Source of the DNA: Gallionellales bacterium RIFCSPLOWO2_02_FULL_59_110
GTDB lineage: Bacteria; Pseudomonadota; Gammaproteobacteria; Burkholderiales; Gallionellaceae
DNA: 36,023 nt
Direction of reading: 5' to 3'
Assembly (NCBI GenBank): GCA_001801215.1
Contig: MGXA01000074.1
Span: 1 to 36,023, forward strand
The position numbers and the translations under genes are program-made. Every line of letters starts with the position of its first letter. Within the stretch, counting starts at the first letter, position 1. A model generated the notes under the pieces. It saw only the letters and a program-made list of their open reading frames with translations, ran no database searches and was not told the origin of the DNA. Shown here piece by piece: positions 7,651 through 16,098 of the stretch.

Positions 7651-10600
7651 TATGTTGCCAACCCGACCTGATCCTCTTGAAGCACAGGACGAAACCTCAT
7701 TGCGGCAACTTCCCTGTCAATCAATTCCAGATTGAACTCTGGCAGGTCTTCTCTGAACCGGGATCGCACCTGCGCCGATACGTCATGCCCCTCGATCATT
7801 ACAGCATTGTTGTCCGCATCGCGAAGAATGTCGTAATAGCGGTGCAGGAAGGCGGTCAATATCCCCAGGTTCTCGCCGGGGCTGGCCATGAAGACCTGTA
7901 GGCCAAGTTCTTCCAGGTAGCGCATGGTGGCAATGATGTTGGTCATGTCCATCTTGTTGAATGCTTCGTCCAACAACATCAGGCGCAAGCCATCCCGGCT
8001 TCCCCGATCGAGCCGATAGGCCGAAGCCAATGCAGCCCCGGCAATGACATATAGCGGCGCCCGATGCTCGCCCCCGGAGCCGGGACCAAGCCGCTTGCTC
8101 AAATGGCCAACTACCTTGGTTGCCTGGGTCAATGGATCCTCTCGCAGGATCTCGATATCGAACTCGAAAAATTCCCGATAATCATCCAGCGGACTGCGTA
8201 CTCCCGCCGCCCCGGGAGCAACCTTGTCCTCAAGAAGCTGCTTGAAGGCTTCCGGAATTTCACCGGCGCCACCGAGAAGGTCCTGGGTCGGTCCGAAGGC
8301 GGCGACATCCTTGACGAACTTGAGCAACGACTCAAGCTGAGGCCTGACAACACGACGAAACCGATACCGCTCGCCATTGGAAAACGCAGGGCAGGTTTTC
8401 AATACCGCGTTCAGCCTGTCCATGGTTTCTTCTAGCCATTCCAGATTGTTGCTCAAGGCGATCGCCACGTCGTTGCGGAAGGTTTCTTGTGAAGTGCGGT
8501 AGGCCGCATCCATCTCTTCCTTGAAGCCGGCCAATTCCGTCTTGTCCAAACGCTCCAGCAAGCCGGTAAGCCAGGCCCTCGCCTTCTTCCATTCAGTCGC
8601 CGCATCCTGCGGGACTTGTTCACGATACTTTTCAAGGAAGGTGCCGAACTCCCCCATTCCTTTTGCGATGGCTCTGTTCATGCGCTGATTTGCCAGTCCT
8701 TGTTGATCGTTCGCATGTTCGACCATTTCGGAATATCTGGTATCGAAGCGTTCCAGTAACGAGTCCCACTGACGAGACCAGAATTCGCTATCGTATTCCG
8801 GATGGTGTCGTGCCTTCTCCGCCTCCGCAACCGCACGATTCAGGTTTTCCCTTGCTCTTGCCTCCTCGCTGATACGATTTTCAAGTTCCTTTTCTGCTCG
8901 CCCTTTGGCCAAAACCATAGGTTCAACCCCCGATTCCAGTTGTCCAGCCTGAGTATTCCAGTGTCGCTCCTGCTCTCCAATCCTTACATATTCGGCATCG
9001 GCACGCCCCTCCAATTGTTGCGTTTTGGCGGCCACATCGCGCTTCGCCAGCTCCATCTCTCCCCACGCGCCAAGGACATGTTGCATGACCAGTTTTTCGT
9101 TGGCGATCTGCTGCATGGACTCCATGATTTTTTTCAAGTCGTGCTGCAATCTCTCCAGCCGTTCAACTTCCCGTTTGTGCGTATTCCATTCCGTCTGTAT
9201 GGCGTCGCGCTGACCGGAGCCTCCCGCCCCTATACGGAATTGATCCGGACGAACTGGCCGGAGACGGTCTAAGTCGCCTCCGGAAAGAAGCATCCCGTCC
9301 CGGGTCAGCGTTCTTCTACCGGCGAGAGCTTCGGCATCCGTAGTCGCTTGCATCAAATCACCGAATTGACGCCGGAGATAGGCGACCGCAGCAGGATGCT
9401 CACCTTCGATCAATTCGGCCACGGAACCGGAAGCGGCCTTGCCAAACGACTGGCGACTTTCAAGCGCCATTTTGACGCCGTAGATTTTCATCCTCCGGTA
9501 GATTTGATACGCCTTCTTTTCCTGCTCCTGCTCGGCAGGAATCAGCAAGGATTCAATGTGCGGGCCGAGGTAAGCCTCGATGACCGGCTGCCAATCAGGA
9601 TCGGTAATCCGCACCAAGTCACAGACGGGTATAGGATTCAGCCCGTGATCCCGCAGTTCGGTGAGTAACCGTTGGACATCGTGGGACAACGGCGGACGCC
9701 CTTCCTTGACACGCTTGAGCGCCGCTTCCGCCAACAATAGAGACCCGCTGGCCGCCACAAGTTTGCCCTCCAGCGCGCTCCCCTGCTGAAACAGATCGTT
9801 GTATACCTTCTCCGCCAATTTCAGGGCTGGCCGCAGAACCGCCGCAATCTCTTCTCCATTTCGCTGCCCCAGTTGACCTGTCAGTGTCTCAAGCTCCCCA
9901 GAGGCTGAACGCAAAACCGATGCATGAGCCTCAAGAAATGGCGATCCCACAGTCTCGTCGAAAGTCCTGCGCACCAAACCCAGGCTGGCGCGAAGCTCAT
10001 TGTGTTTCCCCTTCTCACGTTCGGCAGCCGTCTGAATTTCGGACTGGAGCAAGCCGTAATCCTTATGGGCCGCGTGAGCTTCGCGGATTTGCCGGTATCG
10101 GGTAGCTTCCGCCTTAGCTTGCCTGACCTGCTCGACGAGTGCACCGTGTTCGATTTTCTTGGCCTCAAGAGTTTCTTCCGCTGTAGTCTTGGCTTCGCTC
10201 GCCTGTTCGGCAAATTCACGCGTCACTTCGACGGCGGCCATTTTGGCAGTGGCCCCCCAAGTTGCAGCCCGGCGCGACTCCTCGGCAGCCTTGGCAAACT
10301 CAGCCTCGACAAGCTGGCCATCGGCGATCTTGGCCTGAACTTGCGCCACCAGTTCGGCCAGACGCCGGAAGGACTCCGTCACCTCGCGGAATTTCTTGAC
10401 ATTGGTGGGGCGAGACTCAAGAACGTCGTTCCTTACGATCTGATCAACTGTCTTGTCGAAACGCATGCGCAACGCGAATCGAAAAGCGCGGGTAAAGGAA
10501 TCCGTATGGGGCGGACTCCCCGAACCCCTCAACGCCAGAAGGGCAGCCTGGATATAACGCTGGGCATCATTGAAAAAAGGATCTTCGCCGGAAACACGTG

Positions 10601-11090
10601 ATCGCTCCATAACCTGGTGTCGAAAAGTGCCCCACTCCCTCGGGCGTTCCTCGCCGTTTACAACTTCTATATGGTCAGCCATTGCCAGCTCTATGCCAGG
10701 AAGAATGTAGCGGCCAAGGACTTCATGATTTTCCTTATCCGCTGCTGCATGGATGCAGACTCCCATGGATAGTGGCGCGCCAGTTTCCGAATCCCGCCAG
10801 ATCAGCGTAATGTAAGTCGTGGCGCTATCCCGGGCGCGATGCTCCGCGCTTTCGCCGTATTGCCCGAGGCAGTAGGCTCGCAACGAACGCGTGGTCGCCT
10901 GCTCATCGGCTTGCGCGTTCAACGCCACTAAGCGGCTGTTGGCTCCCAGCATGGCAATCTGAACGGCATCCAGCATCGAACTCTTGCCGCTGCCATTCGG
11001 GCCGAATATTCCGGTGATCTCGTTCAAGCGCAAATCCTGACGCTCGAACAGGAAGAACTGAACGACCCGTATATGTTCCAGATATTTCAT
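7650..11090 (-). CDS. jetC: Wadjet SMC-like ATPase JetC
   Basis: 1146 residues with the layout of an SMC/MukB-type ATPase. Walker A is GIFGPNGSGKSS (G30-S38) and two long coiled-coil arms lie around residues 240-400 and 630-830. A hinge-like globular part lies between them (about 440-620, including LLIPAEQEQEKKAYQIYRRM). The ABC signature SGGEH is at about 1005-1009 and Walker B LMLLDEA at 1037-1043. In Wadjet, a JetC dimer with JetA and JetB forms a DNA loop-extruding motor that recognises small circular DNA. The start overlaps the jetB stop by four bases (ATGA), so translation is coupled. ATP-site motifs are all intact. Confidence 0.95.
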   Translation of the reverse strand: MKYLEHIRVVQFFLFERQDLRLNEITGIFGPNGSGKSSMLDAVQIAMLGANSRLVALNAQADEQATTRSLRAYCLGQYGESAEHRARDSATTYITLIWRDSETGAPLSMGVCIHAAADKENHEVLGRYILPGIELAMADHIEVVNGEERPREWGTFRHQVMERSRVSGEDPFFNDAQRYIQAALLALRGSGSPPHTDSFTRAFRFALRMRFDKTVDQIVRNDVLESRPTNVKKFREVTESFRRLAELVAQVQAKIADGQLVEAEFAKAAEESRRAATWGATAKMAAVEVTREFAEQASEAKTTAEETLEAKKIEHGALVEQVRQAKAEATRYRQIREAHAAHKDYGLLQSEIQTAAEREKGKHNELRASLGLVRRTFDETVGSPFLEAHASVLRSASGELETLTGQLGQRNGEEIAAVLRPALKLAEKVYNDLFQQGSALEGKLVAASGSLLLAEAALKRVKEGRPPLSHDVQRLLTELRDHGLNPIPVCDLVRITDPDWQPVIEAYLGPHIESLLIPAEQEQEKKAYQIYRRMKIYGVKMALESRQSFGKAASGSVAELIEGEHPAAVAYLRRQFGDLMQATTDAEALAGRRTLTRDGMLLSGGDLDRLRPVRPDQFRIGAGGSGQRDAIQTEWNTHKREVERLERLQHDLKKIMESMQQIANEKLVMQHVLGAWGEMELAKRDVAAKTQQLEGRADAEYVRIGEQERHWNTQAGQLESGVEPMVLAKGRAEKELENRISEEARARENLNRAVAEAEKARHHPEYDSEFWSRQWDSLLERFDTRYSEMVEHANDQQGLANQRMNRAIAKGMGEFGTFLEKYREQVPQDAATEWKKARAWLTGLLERLDKTELAGFKEEMDAAYRTSQETFRNDVAIALSNNLEWLEETMDRLNAVLKTCPAFSNGERYRFRRVVRPQLESLLKFVKDVAAFGPTQDLLGGAGEIPEAFKQLLEDKVAPGAAGVRSPLDDYREFFEFDIEILREDPLTQATKVVGHLSKRLGPGSGGEHRAPLYVIAGAALASAYRLDRGSRDGLRLMLLDEAFNKMDMTNIIATMRYLEELGLQVFMASPGENLGILTAFLHRYYDILRDADNNAVMIEGHDVSAQVRSRFREDLPEFNLELIDREVAAMRFRPVLQEDQVGLAT

Positions 11091-11767
11091 ATCGCCTCCC
11101 TCTCCCCGTCGTTCGCGTCATCCGCCTCCGGTTTGCTTTCGTTTGGCGCATCGTCCGGTGACGTAACAACATGCCACTGGGCAAGCCGCTGCAATGCTGC
11201 TTCTCCCAGCAGATTCACGATGGCCGGACGAATCACTACCACGTAGGGTTGGCTTGTTGCCACTCCTGCATCGCCATCGCCGCCCGCCTCTTCGGATTTC
11301 TTCGCGATTCCCCAGCGCTTCATAGTCTTCATGAGGGAATCGAGCTCCCCTTTTGCAGGTAACTCGCGACTAGTCATCAAACGATATTTCTCTTCGAGTT
11401 CGACCAGGTCACAGACAACCTCCCCATCATCTGTCAGTTGACCGATGCGTGCCGCTTCGTCATAGATGGTACGCAATACCAGTGCCAATACGGTCTGCGA
11501 CACCGAGGCCGTGCCCGCCTTCTCGTGCCGGGGCTGCGCAAAGGCATAGCGTAATTGGCGATTGACCTCGATCGTGATACCCAGTGGCGCTAGTGCCTGC
11601 TTGAAGTCCCGCTCATATCGCTCAATCATCCAGTAGGCGGTCCGGCTGTGCCGGTCGGCGTAATAGATAACCTGCTCGACTACCAAGCGGTAAGCGGCAG
11701 CCTCAAATTCTTCCGCCGTATGTTGCCCATCTGTTCGAGCTGCGATGTTCTCCCAGAACTGGCTCAT
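11087..11767 (-). CDS. jetB: Wadjet subunit JetB (MukE/KITE-like, DUF4194- or DUF6063-type)
   Basis: 226 residues, predicted to be mainly winged helices (for example VSQTVLALVLRTIYDEAARI, about residues 88-107, and DSLMKTMKRWGIAK, about 143-156), with a charged C-terminal tail. In Wadjet systems the small JetB protein is the KITE-type partner that binds the JetA kleisin and regulates the JetC ATPase. Assignment rests on size, the winged-helix pattern and its place between jetA and jetC, with ATGA overlaps on both sides. I cannot tell from sequence alone which JetB family it belongs to. Confidence 0.85.
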   Translation of the reverse strand: MSQFWENIAARTDGQHTAEEFEAAAYRLVVEQVIYYADRHSRTAYWMIERYERDFKQALAPLGITIEVNRQLRYAFAQPRHEKAGTASVSQTVLALVLRTIYDEAARIGQLTDDGEVVCDLVELEEKYRLMTSRELPAKGELDSLMKTMKRWGIAKKSEEAGGDGDAGVATSQPYVVVIRPAIVNLLGEAALQRLAQWHVVTSPDDAPNESKPEADDANDGEREAI

Positions 11768-13260
11768 TTTTGTTCCTTCTCCCTTTTCTCCGCGCTACGA
11801 ACCTCAATCGTAAATGGTCGGCCAGATAAAACCTCTCCCGCAATTTCTTCAGGCGCGTCGCTCATACAAATCCGGAATCCTCTCGCCACGGTCATGGCCG
11901 ACAACTGAAGCCTCCGGCTTGGGCTGCTCATTGCCAAGCCAACGGAAGCCAATGTCTGATAGCTGCGTATGTCCCGTATGGAATCAAGCGACAGCACATC
12001 GTTTGTAATGCTTGTCTGCCCATCAAGCTGACGGTGCACATACTCTGCCAGCTTCGGTAGTGTAATTGATCGCGACTCCCTAGCCCGCAGCATGATCCTT
12101 GATTTCGCCAGTTGCATATCGGATGGGACTTGGCGACGCAAGATTGAAGGAACAGAGCGTTCGTTTTGCTTGCGCGGTTCCGCCAAGCTCTCGCCGCAGA
12201 CCATTTCTCCCGCTGGAAAGGGATCACCCAGTATAGGAAGTTGATTCGACAAGGCTGCAGCAATTGCGCGTTTGACCATGTGGTCAACAGGCCTGAGCGA
12301 ACGTAAACGGTAATCGAGAAATGCGAGAGCCCGGCGATTGGCTCGCCGGATTTCATCATCGAGGCGATCCAGGTACTCATCAATGCGTCGCAATTCGAAC
12401 AGCCTATAAATATCCTTCTCGAAAAGCTGTTCTGCCTTGCGCCTGTCGCCGGCACAACGCTTGGCTTCGTACCACGAGATCAAACGCGCCCGGTGCTGCT
12501 CGTTTCCATGGAGTTCTTCCACTGTTCGTAGAATCTGCGGGCGGCGGGACAGAGGATGTTCACGCGTGCGCAACTCTCGGTAGTCACCAATGAAAACCTG
12601 CTCGATATAGTCATTGAAGAACCGCTGGACATACTGGGCCGTAGTGATTTCTACATTCATGGAATCCATGATGTCCCGGATGTTGGTGCCGGTATTGCGC
12701 ACATGTTCCAGAAGATTCCGCGCTTGCTCGGCTGTTTCGGCCAGTGTATCGCCTTCTGCCTTACCTTCTGCCACCTGCTGGATATTGAGGTCAATCGAAC
12801 GAATCTTGCCCGAAACGAATACCGGCCCGGTCTCAGCAAAGGACACCAGCACCGTAAGAAACTGGCTGACCGCTGGCCGCATGGTGACCTTCTTTTCCAC
12901 GCCGTGCCGTTCCAGCCGGAACCAGCCGCTGTCCGCGAGGTAGTTGAAAACGGCATTAGAACGAATGGCAATGGGCGTTCCCGGCGTATGCCCTTCTTCC
13001 TCTTCCCACATATCCTGCATCAAAAGTTCATCCTCGATGTCCTGCATCAGGTCACGCACGGCAAAACCATGACTGGGTGGCAGGGGAGCATCGGGACCAA
13101 AACGCTTGTCGTGCAGGCGGCACAACATGGCCCAGTAACGATGGCGATTCGTTGAGGCCAACGGGAAGAACAACTTGTCGGGTAAACGTTCGAATAGAAG
13201 ATGGGCAGCAGTTCTGCCACCAAGACGCTGTGATACCGTCGTCGGCTCCGAAATAGCCAT
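11764..13260 (-). CDS. jetA: Wadjet kleisin-like subunit JetA (DUF5716-like rather than DUF3375-like)
   Basis: 498 residues from ATG at 13260, chosen because a GAGGGG box lies about 10 bases upstream. An in-frame start at 13362 would add 34 residues of unlikely composition. The N-terminus (HLLFERLPDKLFFPLASTNR) resembles the JetA family annotated as DUF5716, and differs from the DUF3375 JetA of type I Wadjet. Winged-helix and helical segments follow (residues about 60-170 and 220-330), as in MukF-like kleisins. JetA bridges the JetC heads and binds JetB. It is the first gene of jetABCD and overlaps jetB by four bases. The likely promoter region is 13261-13542. Confidence 0.88.
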   Translation of the reverse strand: MAISEPTTVSQRLGGRTAAHLLFERLPDKLFFPLASTNRHRYWAMLCRLHDKRFGPDAPLPPSHGFAVRDLMQDIEDELLMQDMWEEEEGHTPGTPIAIRSNAVFNYLADSGWFRLERHGVEKKVTMRPAVSQFLTVLVSFAETGPVFVSGKIRSIDLNIQQVAEGKAEGDTLAETAEQARNLLEHVRNTGTNIRDIMDSMNVEITTAQYVQRFFNDYIEQVFIGDYRELRTREHPLSRRPQILRTVEELHGNEQHRARLISWYEAKRCAGDRRKAEQLFEKDIYRLFELRRIDEYLDRLDDEIRRANRRALAFLDYRLRSLRPVDHMVKRAIAAALSNQLPILGDPFPAGEMVCGESLAEPRKQNERSVPSILRRQVPSDMQLAKSRIMLRARESRSITLPKLAEYVHRQLDGQTSITNDVLSLDSIRDIRSYQTLASVGLAMSSPSRRLQLSAMTVARGFRICMSDAPEEIAGEVLSGRPFTIEVRSAEKREKEQK

Positions 13261-13542
13261 GGTCTCATCCCCTCGATATTGGCGACCGCGAACTGTTAGT
13301 CTGGCTGTTGCTGTGTCTTGGTATTCGTTGCTGCCATGATGTCTTGTATGAAATTCCACCAAGGCGCCACAACAACTATCAACTCGGGCTACTGTATTAT
13401 TGAAATATCCTTTGAACTAACGATATCAGCCCCCTCCTGATACCGTCAGCACTCCAACCAGTTCGGCTGATCTTCATGAAAGCCCAAAGCAATCACAACG
13501 ACACAACCGTAACAAGAATCCTCTATTACCGGTGCAAGTCCA
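13261..13542 (-). promoter_or_regulatory. Upstream region of jetA
   Basis: 282 bases between the TumA-like gene and jetA. It includes a CTGATACCGTCAGC dyad at 13437-13450; a related TGATACCGTC at 13231-13240 lies just inside jetA. The middle (13375-13430) is AT-rich, but I could not place a convincing -35/-10 pair. Nothing coding is visible here. Confidence 0.4.
13437..13450 (+). repeat. 14-base direct repeat CTGATACCGTCAGC, copy 2 (partner 6346-6359)
   Basis: Identical to 6346-6359. It lies about 180 bases upstream of the jetA start and has CTGA-N5-TCAG dyad symmetry. It could be an operator for jetABCD or a recombinase accessory site. The sequence cannot separate the two. Confidence 0.4.
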
Positions 13543-13893
13543 TCAGGCTGTCACAATATGAAAGTCAGTCGCCTTGGCAATCGGGCGCACATGGTTTTTT
13601 TCGCGCCTCATTTCGACGATGCCGTAGTTGGACATGGTTTTAAGTGTTCGTGAAAGATTGCCAGGCTTGCGCCCGGTCATTTCCGCCAAAGACGAAATGG
13701 ACTCCGGCTGCGAGTCCTTGATCACATGGAGCAGCGCGCGATTGTCATCGCTGAGCACTTCAGCCAGCGACTTCATGGAAGTAAACCATATCTTTGGCTC
13801 GCTTGGCTTCGGCTTATACTCGCCCTTGGCAATCGCATAAAGGCGCTCACGAATCTTTTCTTGCGGCATGATGCCTATCACGATGCTTTTCAT
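13543..13893 (-). CDS. Winged-helix antitoxin-type regulator (TumA-like)
   Basis: 116 residues. The C-terminal two thirds form a MarR/HVO_A0114-like winged helix (SISSLAEMTGRKPGNLSRTL, about residues 68-87, then NYGIVEMRR), preceded by a short helical arm with KIWFTSMKSLAEVLSDDNR. Such proteins are the DNA-binding antitoxins paired with DUF6516/TumE toxins. Its ATG overlaps the toxin stop by four bases, so the pair is coupled with the toxin gene first. It probably represses its own operon. Confidence 0.8.
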   Translation of the reverse strand: MKSIVIGIMPQEKIRERLYAIAKGEYKPKPSEPKIWFTSMKSLAEVLSDDNRALLHVIKDSQPESISSLAEMTGRKPGNLSRTLKTMSNYGIVEMRREKNHVRPIAKATDFHIVTA

Positions 13894-14252
13894 TTTTCCG
13901 TCTCCTTCAATACTCGATCCACATCCGTGAAAAAATCCCGCAGTAACTGATAGGCATCCTTGAATTCGTAAGGCACGCCCTTATCGGAAATGTGCCGATG
14001 CTTATGGTCATAAGGCAATATTTGCCCGGCAAACTTGAAACGACCGAATGGCTTGACCGCATGAGCATTGTCGTAGCCCATCACTCGTTCACCGCTTTGC
14101 TCATGCAATGTTAAGGCATAGCGAATGCCGTGAGGCATCAAAACAGTGGACTCAACGCGCCATGCGTGAATCTCAACCCAGTAACCACGCTCCTGCTGAA
14201 CGATGTTGCCGTTCAAATCAAGCAGCGTATTAATGCCGTTATCTGTCCGCAT
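13890..14252 (-). CDS. TumE/DUF6516-family toxin
   Basis: 120 residues. The family hallmark is the conserved aromatic/histidine run: HGIRYALTLH, then GYDNAHAVKPFGRF and ILPYDHKHRH (residues about 40-90), ending in a helical tail (DAYQLLRDFFTDVDRVL). Proteins of this family are annotated as toxins of TumE/TumA toxin-antitoxin modules; the biochemical target is not settled to my knowledge. The gene lies 148 bases from the guaA 3' end, so it is the first gene inside the island. Addiction modules at this place often stabilise integrated elements. Confidence 0.8.
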   Translation of the reverse strand: MRTDNGINTLLDLNGNIVQQERGYWVEIHAWRVESTVLMPHGIRYALTLHEQSGERVMGYDNAHAVKPFGRFKFAGQILPYDHKHRHISDKGVPYEFKDAYQLLRDFFTDVDRVLKETEK

Positions 14253-14328
14253 GCGTTAGTGTATCAACTGATGATAAAGTTCGCCACTCTACAAGCCAAG
14301 GCATTGCGCCAGTTCCGATATTTTAATG

Positions 14329-14360
14329 AACGAGCATTGAGCTTCACCCATAAGCCAGCC
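14329..14360 (+). repeat. Degenerate direct repeat, copy 2 (partner at 5780-5811)
   Basis: 26 of 32 bases are identical to 5780-5811. This copy lies 40 bases from the guaA stop codon, inside the 148-base gap between the toxin gene and guaA, which otherwise holds nothing I recognise. Its place next to a candidate integration site supports an element-end origin. Confidence 0.5.
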
Positions 14361-14400
14361 AGTTACATCAAATTTTACGGAAGCCCGTTCTCGAATGTCC

Positions 14401-14418
14401 TTATTCCCACTCTATCGT
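14401..14418 (-). other. Putative attachment site at the guaA 3' end (guaA-proximal)
   Basis: These are the final codons of guaA (T-I-E-W-E-stop), matched in protein sense by 6108-6125. The bases immediately to the left are AT-rich and non-coding, and everything from there to 6108 is accessory (TumEA, Wadjet). Integration at this point preserves the guaA reading frame, which is intact. Confidence 0.55.
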
Positions 14419-15981
14419 AGCCGGCGGCTTGCCGGAAATATCGTAGACGACGCGGTTGATGCCGCGCACTTCGTTGATGATGCGGTTGGAAACTTTGCCG
14501 AGCAACTCGTAAGGCAGATGTGCCCAGTGCGCGGTCATGAAGTCCTGGGTCTGTACCGCGCGCAAGGCGACCACCCATTCGTAGGTGCGACCGTCGCCCA
14601 TCACGCCGACGCTCTTGACCGGCAGGAAAACGGTGAAGGCCTGCGAGGTTTTTTCGTACCATGACTTGCCGTCTTCAGCCTTGGTGTTGTTCAGTTCCTC
14701 GATGAAAATCGCATCGGCGCGGCGCAGCAGGTCGGCGTATTCGCGCTTCACTTCGCCGAGGATGCGCACCCCGAGGCCGGGGCCTGGGAACGGATGGCGG
14801 TACACCATGTCGTGCGGCAGGCCCAACGCAACACCCAGCTCGCGCACTTCGTCCTTGAACAGTTCGCGCAACGGTTCGAGCAGCTTGAGGTGCAGGCTTT
14901 CCGGCAGGCCGCCGACGTTGTGGTGCGACTTGATGGCGTGCGCTTTTTTGGTTTTCGCGCCTGCGGATTCGATCACGTCCGGGTAGATGGTGCCCTGCGC
15001 CAGCCACTTGGCTTGCGGCAACTTCTTGGCTTCGCGCTGGAAAACCTCGACGAATTCGCGACCGATGATTTTGCGTTTCTGTTCCGGGTCGGTCACGCCA
15101 GCCAGATGCCGCAAAAACTCCTCGCTGGCATCGACATGGATGACTTTCATGTGCAGGTGATCGGCGAAAGTTTCCATCACCTGCTCCGCTTCTTTCAGGC
15201 GCAGCAGGCCGTTGTCCACGAACACGCAGGTCAACTGGTCACCGATGGCGCGATGGATCAGCGCCGCCGCGACGGAGGAATCCACGCCGCCGGACAGCCC
15301 CAGGATCACTTCGTCCTTACCGGCCTGGGCGCGGATTTTCTCCACCGCCTCGCCGATGTAGTCCGGCATGTTCCAGTCATCTCCGCAGCCGCAGATGTCA
15401 TGCACGAAACGCCAGAGCAGCGCCTTGCCCTGCGGGGTGTGGGTCACTTCGGGATGGAATTGCACCGCATAGAAGCGGCGCGTCTCGTCCGCCATCGCGG
15501 CGTATGGCGTGGCCTCGTTGGAGGCAATCGCCGAGAAGCCCGGCGGCAACGCCGTCACCTTGTCGCCGTGGCTCATCCACACGTCGAGCAGGCCATGGCC
15601 TTGCGCGTTGGTCTTGTCCTGAATGCCGCGCAGCAACGCGGAATGACCCTGCGCGCGGATTTCCGCGTAGCCGAATTCGCGCATCTTGCCGCTTTCGACC
15701 TTGCCGCCCAACTGCGCAGCCATCGTCTGCATGCCGTAGCAGATGCCCAGCACCGGTACGCCCAGATCGAACGTCACCTGCGGAGCCTTGGGTGTTTCGT
15801 CTTCGTACACCGAGTTGGGGCCGCCGGAGAGAATGACGCCGCTCGGCGCAAAGGCGCGAATGTCGGCTTCCGGCATGTCCCACGGATGCAGCTCGCAATA
15901 GACATGGGCTTCGCGGACGCGGCGCGCGATCAGCTGGGTGTACTGGGAGCCGAAATCGAGGATGAGGATTTTTTTGTGCAT
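14401..15981 (-). CDS. guaA: GMP synthase (glutamine-hydrolysing)
   Basis: 526 residues, full length for the family. The class I glutamine amidotransferase domain carries C81 (GICYGMQ), H176 and E178 (FHPEV). The ATP pyrophosphatase domain has the PP-loop SGGVDSS (230-236), and the C-terminal dimerisation domain ends PPATIEWE. It converts XMP, ATP and glutamine to GMP in the cytosol. It lies 117 bases downstream of guaB, the preceding step, in the same direction. The 3' end is the apparent integration point of the defence island, but the coding sequence is complete. Confidence 0.98.
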   Translation of the reverse strand: MHKKILILDFGSQYTQLIARRVREAHVYCELHPWDMPEADIRAFAPSGVILSGGPNSVYEDETPKAPQVTFDLGVPVLGICYGMQTMAAQLGGKVESGKMREFGYAEIRAQGHSALLRGIQDKTNAQGHGLLDVWMSHGDKVTALPPGFSAIASNEATPYAAMADETRRFYAVQFHPEVTHTPQGKALLWRFVHDICGCGDDWNMPDYIGEAVEKIRAQAGKDEVILGLSGGVDSSVAAALIHRAIGDQLTCVFVDNGLLRLKEAEQVMETFADHLHMKVIHVDASEEFLRHLAGVTDPEQKRKIIGREFVEVFQREAKKLPQAKWLAQGTIYPDVIESAGAKTKKAHAIKSHHNVGGLPESLHLKLLEPLRELFKDEVRELGVALGLPHDMVYRHPFPGPGLGVRILGEVKREYADLLRRADAIFIEELNNTKAEDGKSWYEKTSQAFTVFLPVKSVGVMGDGRTYEWVVALRAVQTQDFMTAHWAHLPYELLGKVSNRIINEVRGINRVVYDISGKPPATIEWE

Positions 15982-16098
15982 GTTAAAACCTGGGAAGGGT
16001 GAAGGGTGAAGGGAGAAGGGATCGCGCCTGCGGCGCTCAAGGGAGAAGAAGATGTGCCGGTTTTACCCTTCCCTCTTTCCCCTTCTCCCTTCCCGCAG
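15982..16098. repeat. Purine/pyrimidine-rich palindromic repeat between guaB and guaA
   Basis: Runs of GAAGGGTGAAGGG and GGGAGAAGGG (about 15993-16020) face TTCCCCTTCTCCCTTCCC (16077-16094), so the transcript could form a long imperfect hairpin. A GCGCCTGCGGCGC palindrome sits at 16024-16036. A similar element lies between secF and dedA (31676-31770), which points to a dispersed intergenic repeat. Confidence 0.65.
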
